Source: Thauera humireducens | Lineage (GTDB): Bacteria > Pseudomonadota > Gammaproteobacteria > Burkholderiales > Rhodocyclaceae | Assembly: GCF_001051995.2 (NCBI RefSeq) | Contig: NZ_CP014646.1 | Location: 3,596,001-3,660,000, forward strand | Direction of reading: 5' to 3' | Length of the DNA stretch: 64,000 bases | Shown: positions 8,649 through 16,925 of the stretch, one piece after another | How the letters are laid out: each line of letters begins with the position of its first letter | Numbering within the stretch: the stretch's first letter is position 1 | Translations under genes and position numbers: made by a program | Notes under the pieces: generated by a model | Databases searched by the model: none | Told to the model about the DNA's origin: nothing | What the model saw: the letters and a program-made list of their open reading frames with translations, nothing else

Positions 8649-9092
8649 ATGGGCGACGAACAAACCTACACCATCACCGAACTGGCGCGCGAATTCGACA
8701 TCACGCCGCGCGCCATCCGTTTCTACGAAGACCAGGGCTTGCTCACTCCGGCGCGCGCGGGACGGGCCCGGGTCTACACCAAGGCCGATCGCACGCGGCT
8801 GAAACTCACGCTGCGCGGCAAGCGCCTCGGCCTGTCGCTGGCCGAGATCCGCGAGTTGCTCGACATGTACGGCGGCGTGCGCAATTCGGCGCAGCAGCTC
8901 GAAAGCTTCCTCAAGGTGCTGGCCGAGCGCCGCGCCGCGCTCGAGCAGCAACGCCTGGATATCGAGGCCGTGCTCCTCGAGATCGACATGCTGGAGCAGC
9001 AGTGCCATGCCTTGCTCGGTCACAACGCCGAAGGGGCGGCTGCAGCCCAGGCCGAACTGGCGCGGCACATCGACGAGGCGGGCATCGGTTGA
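8649..9092 (+). CDS. MerR-family transcriptional regulator, LiuR-like
   Basis: 147 aa. The N-terminal winged helix-turn-helix TYTITELAREFDITPRAIRF followed by YEDQGLL is the MerR DNA-binding domain, and residues about 85-125 form the dimer coiled coil. There are no metal-binding cysteines of the CueR/MerR type. The sequence resembles LiuR-type regulators of branched-chain amino acid and fatty acid breakdown, which fits the downstream acyl-CoA genes. A TTG at 8598 would give a longer product reading through the hairpin; the ATG at 8649 is preferred because the HTH starts right after it. A terminator follows, and a candidate operator lies just beyond it. Confidence 0.88.
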   Translation: MGDEQTYTITELAREFDITPRAIRFYEDQGLLTPARAGRARVYTKADRTRLKLTLRGKRLGLSLAEIRELLDMYGGVRNSAQQLESFLKVLAERRAALEQQRLDIEAVLLEIDMLEQQCHALLGHNAEGAAAAQAELARHIDEAGIG

Positions 9093-9096
9093 AACG

Positions 9097-9118
9097 CGGG
9101 GCTTTGCCCCGTTTTTTT
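9097..9118 (+). terminator. Rho-independent terminator of merR
   Basis: A 6-bp stem CGGGGC/GCCCCG with a TTT loop (9097-9111) is followed by seven T (9112-9118), directly after the merR stop codon. Confidence 0.9.
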
Positions 9119-9128
9119 GACCTTAAGC

Positions 9129-9148
9129 TTACGTTGACGTAAACGTAA
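9129..9148. promoter_or_regulatory. Candidate MerR operator upstream of the thioesterase operon
   Basis: The segment contains ACGT three times at a 6-bp period (9131, 9137, 9143). TTACGTTGACGTAA (9129-9142) is palindromic except for its two central bases. Position, 53 bp before the thioesterase ATG and right after merR, suggests the regulator binds here. LiuR-type regulators are known to use ACGT-rich palindromes; the exact match is from memory. Confidence 0.5.
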
Positions 9149-9200
9149 AAACAACGAAAATACCGTCACAGCGATAAGGACACCCACGGAGACACCGACC

Positions 9201-9668
9201 ATGCGCCCGGAGATGCCGCAGTTCCAGCCCAAGGACCCAGACTACGCCGGTCGCGTCCGCGCCAGCTTCGACCTGCAGCACGCGATGGCCTTGATCGGGG
9301 CGCGGCTTGCCGTGGTCGAGCCGGGCTTCGTCGAGATCCATCTGCCGCACAAGACGGAGATCACCCAGCAGCACGGCTACATCCATGGTGGTGTGGTGGG
9401 CATGATCGCCGACTCGGCGGCAGGCTATGCGGCCAATACCCTGACGCCCTCGGACACCAGCGTGCTGACGGTGGAGTACAAGCTCAACCTCGTCGCGCCG
9501 GCCGATGGCCAGCGCCTGGTGGCGCGCGGCGAGGTCATCAAGCCGGGGCGCACGCTGATCATCACCCGCGCCGAAGTGTTCGCGATCCGCGACGAGCGCT
9601 GGACCTTGTGCGCGATCATGCAGCAGACCATCATGGCCATGCAGGGCAAGAGCGAGCGCGGGGGCTGA
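9201..9668 (+). CDS. PaaI-family hotdog thioesterase
   Basis: 155 aa. The motif HGYIHGGVVGMIADSAAGYA is the hotdog-fold thioesterase signature of the PaaI group, with the helix that carries the catalytic acidic residue. It hydrolyses acyl- or aryl-CoA thioesters, often as a housekeeping enzyme that frees trapped CoA. It is the first gene after the candidate MerR operator and probably starts an operon with the fusion protein at 9717, the thiolase and the acyl-CoA dehydrogenase. Its own substrate is not predictable. Confidence 0.9.
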   Translation: MRPEMPQFQPKDPDYAGRVRASFDLQHAMALIGARLAVVEPGFVEIHLPHKTEITQQHGYIHGGVVGMIADSAAGYAANTLTPSDTSVLTVEYKLNLVAPADGQRLVARGEVIKPGRTLIITRAEVFAIRDERWTLCAIMQQTIMAMQGKSERGG

Positions 9669-9716
9669 TGCGAACCGGTTCTTCATTGCGCGCGCCGACT
9701 GACCGGAGGAACTGAC

Positions 9717-10859
9717 ATGACTGTCCGCCTGCGCGTGCTGACGGCATCCGACACGACCGAACTGGACTACGTGCGCCAGTTCTTCCGCAACTACGCCGCG
9801 TGGCTCGGGGTGGATCTGAGCTACCAAGGGTTTGCCGACGAGGTCGCGAACCTGCCCGGGGCCTACGGCGAGGCGGATGGTCGCCTGTTCTTCGCCGAGT
9901 ACGAGGGGCGCCCCGCCGGCTGCGTCGGCGTGCGCCGCTTCTCGGAAGGCGTGTGCGAGATGAAGCGGCTGTACGTCGACCCCGATGCGCGCGGCCATGG
10001 CCTGGGACGCCAGCTTGCGCTGGCCGCCATTAGGGCGGCGCAGGAACTGGGCTACCGCCGCATCCTGCTCGACACCCAGCCGGCGATGCGCATCGCGATG
10101 AAGCTCTACCGCGAACTGGGCTTCACCGAGGCGCCGGCCTATTACCCGAGCCCGATCGAAGGCACGGTCTTTCTTACGCTGGACCTGTCGCAATGGTCCG
10201 AGGACGAGGTGCGCAACGAGAACCTCTTCCACCTGTTCGACTACAACCAGGCCTGGTCGCGCCAGATGCAGCAGCTCGATGCGGGCTTCTTCGAGAAGCT
10301 GTCGCACCTGCAGAGCCCGGAGTACCTGTGGATCGGCTGTTCCGATTCGCGCGTGCCGGCCAACCAGATCGTCGGCTTGCTGCCGGGCGAAGTCTTCGTG
10401 CATCGCAACGTCGCCAACGTCGTCGTGCACACCGACCTCAACTGCCTCGCCGTCATCCAGTACGCAGTGGATGTGCTGAAGGTGAAGCACATCATGGTCG
10501 TCGGTCACTACGGTTGCGGCGGCGTCAAGGCAGCGCTGGATCGCGCCCGCGTCGGACTGGTCGACCTGTGGCTGCGCCATGTGCAGGACGTGCATGTGCG
10601 CCACCTGCGGGCGGTGGATGACTTGCCGCCCGAACTGCGCCATGACCGCCTGTGCGAACTCAACGTCATCGAGCAGGTGGCCAACGTCGCGCAGACCGTC
10701 GTCGTGCAGGACGCCTGGCAGCGCGGCCAGCGCCTCACCGTGCATGGCTGGATCTATGGCCTGAAGGATGGGCTGATCCGCGACCTGGGCCTGAATGTCA
10801 GCCGCAGCGAGGACCTGATGCCGCGCTATGCCGCTGCGCTCGAAGCGCTCCAGCCCTGA
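9717..10859 (+). CDS. GNAT acetyltransferase fused to beta-carbonic anhydrase
   Basis: 380 aa in two domains. Residues 1-155 are a GNAT N-acetyltransferase with the acetyl-CoA loop ARGHGLGRQL (91-100) and the typical YRELGF end. Residues 165-380 are a complete beta-carbonic anhydrase: zinc ligands Cys208, His264 and Cys267 (in GHYGCGG) and the Asp210-Arg212 pair in GCSDSR. The second part interconverts CO2 and bicarbonate and normally starts its own gene at a position like NENLFHLFDYN. The join is in one continuous frame with no internal ribosome-binding site noticed. The target of the acetyltransferase domain is unknown. It sits between acyl-CoA enzymes, where bicarbonate could feed biotin carboxylases. 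Confidence 0.92.
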   Translation: MTVRLRVLTASDTTELDYVRQFFRNYAAWLGVDLSYQGFADEVANLPGAYGEADGRLFFAEYEGRPAGCVGVRRFSEGVCEMKRLYVDPDARGHGLGRQLALAAIRAAQELGYRRILLDTQPAMRIAMKLYRELGFTEAPAYYPSPIEGTVFLTLDLSQWSEDEVRNENLFHLFDYNQAWSRQMQQLDAGFFEKLSHLQSPEYLWIGCSDSRVPANQIVGLLPGEVFVHRNVANVVVHTDLNCLAVIQYAVDVLKVKHIMVVGHYGCGGVKAALDRARVGLVDLWLRHVQDVHVRHLRAVDDLPPELRHDRLCELNVIEQVANVAQTVVVQDAWQRGQRLTVHGWIYGLKDGLIRDLGLNVSRSEDLMPRYAAALEALQP

Positions 10860-10895
10860 GCGCAACCCACAACACCGATTCAACAGGAGAACCGC

Positions 10896-12107
10896 ATGTC
10901 CGATCCCGTCGTCATCGTTTCCGTCGCCCGCACACCGCTGGGCGGTTTCCAGGGCGAGCTTTCCAGCCTGACCACGCCGCAGCTCGGCGCCATCGCCATC
11001 AAGTCGGCGGTCGAGCGCGCCGGCCTCAAGCCCGAGCAGGTCGAAGAGGTCATCATGGGCTGCGTGCTGCCCGCCGGTCTGGGCCAGGCGCCCGCCCGCC
11101 AGGCTGCGCTCGGCGCCGGCCTGCCGCTGTCGGCCGGCTGCACCACCATCAACAAGGTGTGCGGTTCGGGCATGAAGGCCACCATGCTGGCCCACGACCT
11201 GATCCTCGCCGGTACCAACGAGGTGATGGTCGCCGGCGGCATGGAGTCGATGTCCAACGCGCCCTACCTGCTGCCCAAGGCGCGCGGCGGCTACCGCCTC
11301 GGCCACGGCCAGATGTTCGACCACATGTTCCTCGACGGCCTGGAAGACAGCTACTCCAAGGAGAACAAGGGTCGCCTGATGGGCACCTTCGCCGAGGAAT
11401 GCGCGAGCCACTTCAGCTTCAGCCGCCAGGCGCAGGACGAGTTCGCCATCGCCTCGACCACCCGTGCCCAGGCCGCGATCAACAACGGCGACTTCACCTG
11501 GGAAGTGGTGCCGGTCACCGTGTCGGGTCGCAAGGGCGACGTCGTCGTCGACAAGGACGAGCAGCCGCTGAAGGCGCAGATCGACAAGATCCCGGGCCTC
11601 AAGCCCGCGTTCAAGAAGGACGGCACGGTCACGCCGGCCAACTCGAGCTCGATCTCGGACGGCGCCGCGGCGCTGGTGCTGATGCGCAAGTCGACCGCCG
11701 ACAAGCTGGGCCTGAAGCCGGTCGCGACCATCGTCGGCCATGCCACCCATGCGCAGGAGCCGGCCTGGTTCACGACGGCCCCGGTGGGCGCGATGCAGAA
11801 GGTGCTGGCCAAGGCCGGCTGGTCGACCGACGACGTCGATCTGTGGGAGATCAACGAGGCCTTCGCGGTCGTCACCATGGCGGCGATGCACGAGATGAAG
11901 CTGGCGCACGACAAGGTCAACGTCAATGGCGGCGCCTGCGCGCTGGGCCATCCGATCGGCGCCTCGGGTGCGCGCATCCTGGTCTCGCTGATCGGCGCGC
12001 TGCGCAAGCGCGGCCTCAAGCGCGGTGTCGCCAGCCTGTGCATCGGCGGCGGCGAGGCGACGGCGATGGCGATCGAGGTGGATGCCTCGGTGGGCTGCGG
12101 CGGCTGA
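10896..12107 (+). CDS. Acetyl-CoA C-acetyltransferase (thiolase)
   Basis: 403 aa. It condenses or cleaves acetoacetyl-CoA or beta-ketoacyl-CoA. The nucleophilic Cys89 lies in INKVCGSGMKA, the active-site His in GGACALGHPIGASG and the proton-transfer Cys in CIGGGEATAMA, so all thiolase residues are present. AGGAG precedes the ATG. Located downstream of the MerR site and upstream of an acyl-CoA dehydrogenase, it fits amino acid or fatty acid breakdown and could also feed the PHB pathway ending in PhaC. The final VDASVGCGG tail is slightly longer than usual. Confidence 0.95.
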   Translation: MSDPVVIVSVARTPLGGFQGELSSLTTPQLGAIAIKSAVERAGLKPEQVEEVIMGCVLPAGLGQAPARQAALGAGLPLSAGCTTINKVCGSGMKATMLAHDLILAGTNEVMVAGGMESMSNAPYLLPKARGGYRLGHGQMFDHMFLDGLEDSYSKENKGRLMGTFAEECASHFSFSRQAQDEFAIASTTRAQAAINNGDFTWEVVPVTVSGRKGDVVVDKDEQPLKAQIDKIPGLKPAFKKDGTVTPANSSSISDGAAALVLMRKSTADKLGLKPVATIVGHATHAQEPAWFTTAPVGAMQKVLAKAGWSTDDVDLWEINEAFAVVTMAAMHEMKLAHDKVNVNGGACALGHPIGASGARILVSLIGALRKRGLKRGVASLCIGGGEATAMAIEVDASVGCGG

Positions 12108-12139
12108 TTGCCTGTGCTTCGAACCGCCAGCCGCGCCGG

Positions 12140-12270
12140 GGGTTCGTTCCGCAGCCTGCGGAACGAACCCTGCGGGCTCGGGCAGTCCTCGGCGGCTTCA
12201 CCAACCCCCGACACGGCCGGCTTGGCCGTGTCGCATATTGACGAGCAATGGAACGGTGCGTCCGTTCCAT
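12140..12270. other. Three consecutive inverted repeats before the acyl-CoA dehydrogenase gene
   Basis: Three perfect stems fill most of the 176-bp gap: 12140-12153 with 12157-12170 (14 bp, 3-nt loop), 12210-12218 with 12224-12232 (9 bp, arm GACACGGCC) and 12248-12256 with 12262-12270 (9 bp, arm ATGGAACGG). None is followed by a T-run. The last ends 13 bp before the start codon and covers the region just upstream of the ribosome-binding site. Confidence 0.65.
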
Positions 12271-12283
12271 CAGAGGTTTCATC

Positions 12284-13417
12284 ATGATTCTGACCCAGGA
12301 ACAGGAACTCATCCGCGACTCGATGCGCGCCTTCGCGCAGGAGCGCCTCGCGCCCTTCGCCGCCGAATGGGACCGCAACCATACCTTCCCGCGCGAGGCA
12401 CTGAACGAGCTCGCCGAACTCGGCGCGCTCGGCATGGTGGTGCCCGAGGAGTGGGGCGGGGCCGGCATGGACTACATGAGCCTGGTGCTGACGCTGGAAG
12501 AGATCGCGGCTGGCGACGGCGCCACCTCGACCATCGTCAGCGTGCAGAACTCGCTGCCCTGCGGCATCCTCAACCGCTTCGGCACCGATGCGCAGAAGGA
12601 AGCCTGGCTGAAGCCGCTCGCCCGCGGCGAGAAGCTCGGCTGCTTCTGCCTCACCGAGCCGCACGTGGGCTCGGACGCCTCGGCCATCCGCACTTCCGCG
12701 GTGCGCGACGGTGACGAGTGGGTGCTGAACGGCGTCAAGCAGTTCATCACCACCGGCAAGCACGCCGACGTCGCCATCGTGTTCGCGGTGACCGACAAGG
12801 CTGCCGGCAAGAAGGGCATCACCTGCTTCCTGGTGCCTGCCACTGCACCGGGCTACCAGGTCGGTCGCATCGAGGAGAAGATGGGGCAGAAGGCCTCCGA
12901 TACCACGCAGATCCTGTTCGAGAACTGCCGCATCCCGGCGGACTCGGTGGTTGGTGCGGAAGGCGAGGGCTACAGGATCGCGCTGTCGAACCTCGAAGCC
13001 GGCCGCATCGGCATTGCCGCGCAGTGCCTGGGCATGGCCCGCGCCGCGCTGGAGGCGGCGGTGAAGTATGCGCAGGAGCGCGAGAGCTTCGGCAAGCCGA
13101 TCTTCGAGCACCAGGCGGTGAACTTCCGCCTCGCCGACATGGCCACGCAGCTCGAGGCCGCGCGCCAGCTCGTGTGGCACGCCGCCAGCCTGAAGGATGC
13201 GGGCCGTCCGTGCCTGAAGGAGGCCTCGATGGCCAAGCTGTTTGCCTCCGAGATGGCCGAGCGCGTGTGTTCGGATGCCATCCAGGTGCACGGCGGCTAT
13301 GGCTACGTCACCGACTTCCCGGTCGAGCGCATCTACCGTGACGTGCGCGTGTGCCAGATCTACGAAGGCGCCAGCGACATCCAGAAGCTGGTCATCGGGC
13401 GCGCGCTGGCAGCTTGA
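12284..13417 (+). CDS. Acyl-CoA dehydrogenase
   Basis: 377 aa, the standard length. FAD-dependent alpha,beta-desaturation of an acyl-CoA in the cytoplasm, passing electrons to ETF. Seen: [17 protein letters not shown] (FAD and substrate binding), the [20 protein letters not shown] signature near the C-terminus, and the catalytic Glu in [12 protein letters not shown]. That glutamate position is the one used by short-chain acyl-CoA dehydrogenases. The start at 12284 is preferred over an ATG at 12248, which lies inside a hairpin; AGG precedes 12284 at suitable distance. It follows the thiolase in the presumed MerR-controlled operon. Confidence 0.95.
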   Translation: MILTQEQELIRDSMRAFAQERLAPFAAEWDRNHTFPREALNELAELGALGMVVPEEWGGAGMDYMSLVLTLEEIAAGDGATSTIVSVQNSLPCGILNRFGTDAQKEAWLKPLARGEKLGCFCLTEPHVGSDASAIRTSAVRDGDEWVLNGVKQFITTGKHADVAIVFAVTDKAAGKKGITCFLVPATAPGYQVGRIEEKMGQKASDTTQILFENCRIPADSVVGAEGEGYRIALSNLEAGRIGIAAQCLGMARAALEAAVKYAQERESFGKPIFEHQAVNFRLADMATQLEAARQLVWHAASLKDAGRPCLKEASMAKLFASEMAERVCSDAIQVHGGYGYVTDFPVERIYRDVRVCQIYEGASDIQKLVIGRALAA

Positions 13418-13424
13418 TGCCGAG

Positions 13425-13458
13425 GGACGGGCGCGGCGGCATGGCGCCCCGCCCGTCC
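13425..13458. terminator. Possible bidirectional terminator between convergent genes
   Basis: GGACGGGC (13425-13432) pairs with GCCCGTCC (13451-13458) between the stops of the acyl-CoA dehydrogenase and MFS genes. There is no T-run, so termination here is only a guess from position. Confidence 0.35.
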
Positions 13459-13471
13459 TGCAGCGCGATCG

Positions 13472-14677
13472 TCAGACGGGCTTGGTGTCGTGGATCTGCC
13501 GGTCGCGGCCCGACAGAAAGCCGAATACGGCCATGACGAGGGCGAGCGCGAGGCAGCCGGCCAGCGGTACGTCCCAGCTGCCGGCGGCGTCGTGCATCCA
13601 GCCGATCAGTGGCGGGCCACTGGCCGCCAGCAGATAACCGATGCACTGCGCCATGCCTGAAAGTGCGGCGGCCTGCTCGGGGCTGCGCGTGCGCAGGCCC
13701 ATGAACATCAGGCTCAGCGTCACGCCGGCGCCCGCGCCAAAGCCGAAGCAGACCACCCACAGCGTTGCCAGTGACGGGTGCGCCAACAGCCCGCCGAGCG
13801 CCAGCACGATCAGCAGCGACACCGCGACCGCGATCGCCTTCTGATTGCGGCTGCGCTGGATCAGCGGGCCAAGCAGCAGGCCTGGTACGGCCGATGCGAG
13901 TTGCATCAGGCCGTGCAGCGATCCGGCGCCGGTGGCCGAATGGCCGTGCGCGAGCAGGATCGTGGGCAGCCAGCCGACGATCACGTAGTACACGAAGGAA
14001 TTCAAGCCCATGAACAGGGTGACCTGCCAGGCGAGCGCCGACGTCCATACCGGCGCGGCGCGAGTCCCGGCAGTCGTCATCGCGGCCGGATGGTGCCGGC
14101 CGGACAGGCGCGTCCACCAGACGGCGAGCGCCGCGAGCGGCAGCACGATCATCGTCGCCAGCGCGCCGTCCCAGCCGAGTCCGAAACGGGTCGCCAGCGG
14201 TGTCATCGTCGCCGAGGCCAGGGCCGCCGCCACGCCCATCGTCAACGCATAGGCGCTCGTCATGCTGGGGATGCGGGTGGGGAAGTCGCGCTTGATCAGG
14301 CTCGGCAGCAAGACGTTGCCGAGCGCGATGCCGATGCCGATCGCCGCCGTGCCGGCGAAGAGACTCCACTGCGGCCCGAGTGAACGCAGGGCGATGCCGC
14401 CCGCGATCAGTACCAGTGCGGCGAACAGCACGGCTTCGAGGCCGGTGCGGCGCGCAAGGCGCGGTGCCAGCGGCGAGAAGAACGCGAAGGCAAGCAGCGG
14501 CAGCGTGGTGAGCAGGCCGGCCAGGGTGGTGTCGAGGTCGAGGGCGGGCTGCAGGATCGGCAGCAGCGGCGGCAGTCCGGTGATCGGTGCGCGCAGGTTG
14601 GCGGCGATCAGCAGGATGCCGGCGAGGATCAGGAGCAGACGGGCGTTGCGCGGGGTGGGGTGTCGTGTGTCGGTCAT
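13472..14677 (-). CDS. MFS transporter of the CynX/NimT family
   Basis: 401 aa with about 12 hydrophobic membrane segments. The opening AANLRAPITGLPPLLP is the hallmark of the CynX/NimT (YeaN-like) group, whose members export or import cyanate, 2-nitroimidazole and other small compounds. It stands alone between a convergent acyl-CoA dehydrogenase and a LysR gene read in the same direction. No regulator is clearly paired with it and the substrate is unknown. Confidence 0.88.
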   Translation of the reverse strand: MTDTRHPTPRNARLLLILAGILLIAANLRAPITGLPPLLPILQPALDLDTTLAGLLTTLPLLAFAFFSPLAPRLARRTGLEAVLFAALVLIAGGIALRSLGPQWSLFAGTAAIGIGIALGNVLLPSLIKRDFPTRIPSMTSAYALTMGVAAALASATMTPLATRFGLGWDGALATMIVLPLAALAVWWTRLSGRHHPAAMTTAGTRAAPVWTSALAWQVTLFMGLNSFVYYVIVGWLPTILLAHGHSATGAGSLHGLMQLASAVPGLLLGPLIQRSRNQKAIAVAVSLLIVLALGGLLAHPSLATLWVVCFGFGAGAGVTLSLMFMGLRTRSPEQAAALSGMAQCIGYLLAASGPPLIGWMHDAAGSWDVPLAGCLALALVMAVFGFLSGRDRQIHDTKPV

Positions 14678-14816
14678 GTGGGGGTGTGTCCATGACGTGG
14701 TCTGGCCTGGTGCATGCGCGCCAGGCCGGTGTCGCCAGCGTTCTTCGGGTTGCGGGATGGGTTGGTCGTGGGCCGTCGTGATGCGGGCTGGCCCAAGGCG
14801 GCGCGCGGCGCGGTTC

Positions 14817-15722
14817 TCACGCCGGCGTGATCAGCTCCCTGACCTTCGACTCGATGAGCTCGATCAGATTGCGCTGCACCTGGGTCATCGGGCGCCGTGC
14901 GCTGACGGCCCATGACAGGTGTGTCAGCAGGCCGGGGTCGCGGATCGACCGCAGCACGAGATCGTTCTGCAGTCGCGGCGAATGAGCGTCGAATGCGCTG
15001 GCAGGGAGTATGCCGGAGCCGAGTCCGTCCGCAACCAGGTCGAGGATGGCCGGCGTGGCTTCCGCCTCGATGGTGATGTGAGGCTGCAGGCCGAGTCGCT
15101 GCATCTCGGTCTCAACGATCATCCTGATCGCATTCGGGCGGCCAGGCAGGATGAGCGGCAGCCTGGCCACCTCGCGCAGGCTCACCGGGCCGGTTTCGCT
15201 GGTCTGCCGCCTGGCCTGCAACAGGTGGAGCGATTGCGACAGCAGGGGATGGATTTCGAGGTCGGGCGAAGGCCGGGCCTGATAGAGCAGCGCGATGTCG
15301 AGGCGGCCCTGGATCACCGATTCCTGCATCGTGAAGGACAGGCCCTCGTTGATCGACAGGATGGCGTCGGGCATCAGTTCGCGGAAGGCATGCGTCAGCG
15401 GCACCGTGAGTACGCGCGAGACGCTGGGGGGCATGCCCACCGCCACCCGCCCGACCTCCCCGCCGCGCGCGCGCGCCAGCTCCTCGCGGACACGCTCGAT
15501 CTGGTGCAGCACGCCGCGGCCGTGTTCGAGCAGGATCTTGCCGGCCTCGGTGGTCGTCACGCCGCGTCCATTGCGCAGCAGCAGCGGTTGGCGCAGTTCG
15601 ATCTCGAGCTGGCGGATCTGCCGGCTGAGTGCCGGCTGTGCGATGTCCAGCGCGATGGAGGCACGGGTGAAGCTGCCCAGTTCGGCGACGTGGACGAAGT
15701 ACTCGATCTGCTTGATATCCAT
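14817..15722 (-). CDS. LysR-family regulator, divergent from the protocatechuate 4,5-cleavage genes
   Basis: 301 aa. The N-terminal winged helix MDIKQIEYFVHVAELGSFTR with IALDIAQPALSRQIRQLE is the LysR DNA-binding domain; residues about 90-295 are the effector-binding fold. It is transcribed away from ligU, 111 bp apart, the classic layout of a LysR activator and its target operon. A T-N11-A dyad (CTAT-N11-ATAG) lies between the two genes at 15759-15777, and a near copy stands before the TRAP operon at 37342. The inducer is probably protocatechuate or a ring-cleavage intermediate; this is inference. Confidence 0.9.
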   Translation of the reverse strand: MDIKQIEYFVHVAELGSFTRASIALDIAQPALSRQIRQLEIELRQPLLLRNGRGVTTTEAGKILLEHGRGVLHQIERVREELARARGGEVGRVAVGMPPSVSRVLTVPLTHAFRELMPDAILSINEGLSFTMQESVIQGRLDIALLYQARPSPDLEIHPLLSQSLHLLQARRQTSETGPVSLREVARLPLILPGRPNAIRMIVETEMQRLGLQPHITIEAEATPAILDLVADGLGSGILPASAFDAHSPRLQNDLVLRSIRDPGLLTHLSWAVSARRPMTQVQRNLIELIESKVRELITPA

Positions 15723-15758
15723 TTCCGATCGACGCTATTTATTATCCCTTCTATGATT

Positions 15759-15777
15759 CTATATCAAAATGCGATAG
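15759..15777. promoter_or_regulatory. Candidate LysR box in the lysR-ligU intergenic region
   Basis: CTATATCAAAATGCGATAG has CTAT and ATAG arms separated by 11 bp, the T-N11-A form of LysR sites. The same arrangement with the shared spacer TCAAAAT recurs at 37200-37218. Confidence 0.6.
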
Positions 15778-15833
15778 CAGATAGAGTCAGTCCATCCTAT
15801 TGAACAGAGGGGGGTGGTTCCAGAATTGGCGGC

Positions 15834-16925
15834 ATGCAAACACCCATTCCCACCCTGTTCATGCGCGGCGGCACTTCGCGAGGCCCGTTCTTCCGGGAAA
15901 GCGATCTGCCTGCGGATGTTGCGACGCGCGATCGAGTCCTGCTTGCCGTGATGGGGTCGCCCGACCGCCGTCAGATCGACGGTCTGGGCGGCGCCAATCC
16001 GCTGACGAGCAAGGTCGGCATCGTGCGCCCCGGCTCCCGGCCGGGCGTGGATCTGGACTTCCTGTTCGCGCAGTTGCAGCCCGAGAAGGACACGGTCGAC
16101 ACCACGCCCAACTGCGGCAACATGCTGGCGGCCGTCGTGCCCTTCGCGCTCGAGACGGGCATGGTCCGCGCGCAGGGCGAGGAATCCACTTTCCGCGTGC
16201 TGACCCTCAATACCGGCATGGCTTGCGACATCACCGTGCAGACCCCCGGTGGCCGGGTGAGCTACGAGGGTGACGCCCGCATCGACGGTGTACCGGGTAG
16301 CTCGGCGCCGATCAAGATCAATTTTCTTGATACCGCAGGTTCGGTCTGTTCCGGTCTGCTGCCCACCGGCAAGGTGCGCGACGTCATCGATGGCGTCGAG
16401 GTGACCTGCATCGACAACGGCATGCCGTTGGTGATCTTTCGTGCCGCCGACGTCGGCCGTACCGGCTACGAGAGCGTGGCCGAGCTGAACGCCGACACCG
16501 AACTCAAGGCGCGCATCGAACGCCTGCGCATTGCCTGCGGCCATGCGATGGGCCTGGGCGACGTGAGCGCCAAGAACTACCCCAAGATGACACTGGTTGC
16601 GCCGCCGCGCGACGGCGGCAGCCTGACCACGCGCAGCTTCATCCCGCATGTTTGCCACGACGCCATTGGCGTGCTTGCCGCGGTGACCGTCGGCACGGCC
16701 TGTGTGCTGCGCGGCTCGATCACCGAAGGCATCGCCGTGGTGCCCGAAGGCCTGGCGCGCACCGTGTCTGTGGAGCACCCGACCGGCGAGTTCTCGGTCG
16801 AGCTGGAACTGGATCCGGCCGATCCGCAAAACGTTACCCGCGCTGCGCTGTTGCGCACCGCGCGCCTCATCATGCGCGGCGAAGTCATGGTGCCGGCATC
16901 CATCTGGAAAGGAGACAAGCAATGA
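15834..16925 (+). CDS. ligU: 4-oxalomesaconate tautomerase (PrpF family)
   Basis: 363 aa. PrpF-fold isomerase that shifts the double bond or keto-enol form of 4-oxalomesaconate so that LigJ can hydrate it; the equivalent is LigU in Sphingobium and GalD in Pseudomonas. Family features seen: FMRGGTSRGPFF at the N-terminus, PNCGNMLAAVVPFA around residue 95 and a proline-free second half with RSFIPHVCHDAIG. It is first in the lig operon and its stop overlaps the ligJ start by four bases (ATGA), so the two are translationally coupled. The symbol is given by pathway context; galD would be equally valid. Confidence 0.9.
   Translation: MQTPIPTLFMRGGTSRGPFFRESDLPADVATRDRVLLAVMGSPDRRQIDGLGGANPLTSKVGIVRPGSRPGVDLDFLFAQLQPEKDTVDTTPNCGNMLAAVVPFALETGMVRAQGEESTFRVLTLNTGMACDITVQTPGGRVSYEGDARIDGVPGSSAPIKINFLDTAGSVCSGLLPTGKVRDVIDGVEVTCIDNGMPLVIFRAADVGRTGYESVAELNADTELKARIERLRIACGHAMGLGDVSAKNYPKMTLVAPPRDGGSLTTRSFIPHVCHDAIGVLAAVTVGTACVLRGSITEGIAVVPEGLARTVSVEHPTGEFSVELELDPADPQNVTRAALLRTARLIMRGEVMVPASIWKGDKQ

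Noticed and set aside
9129..11951. A 940-codon open frame on the minus strand opposite the thioesterase, fusion protein and thiolase genes
   Set aside because: It is a shadow of well-supported plus-strand genes in high-GC DNA; its translation is His/Arg/Gly-rich with no recognisable domain.
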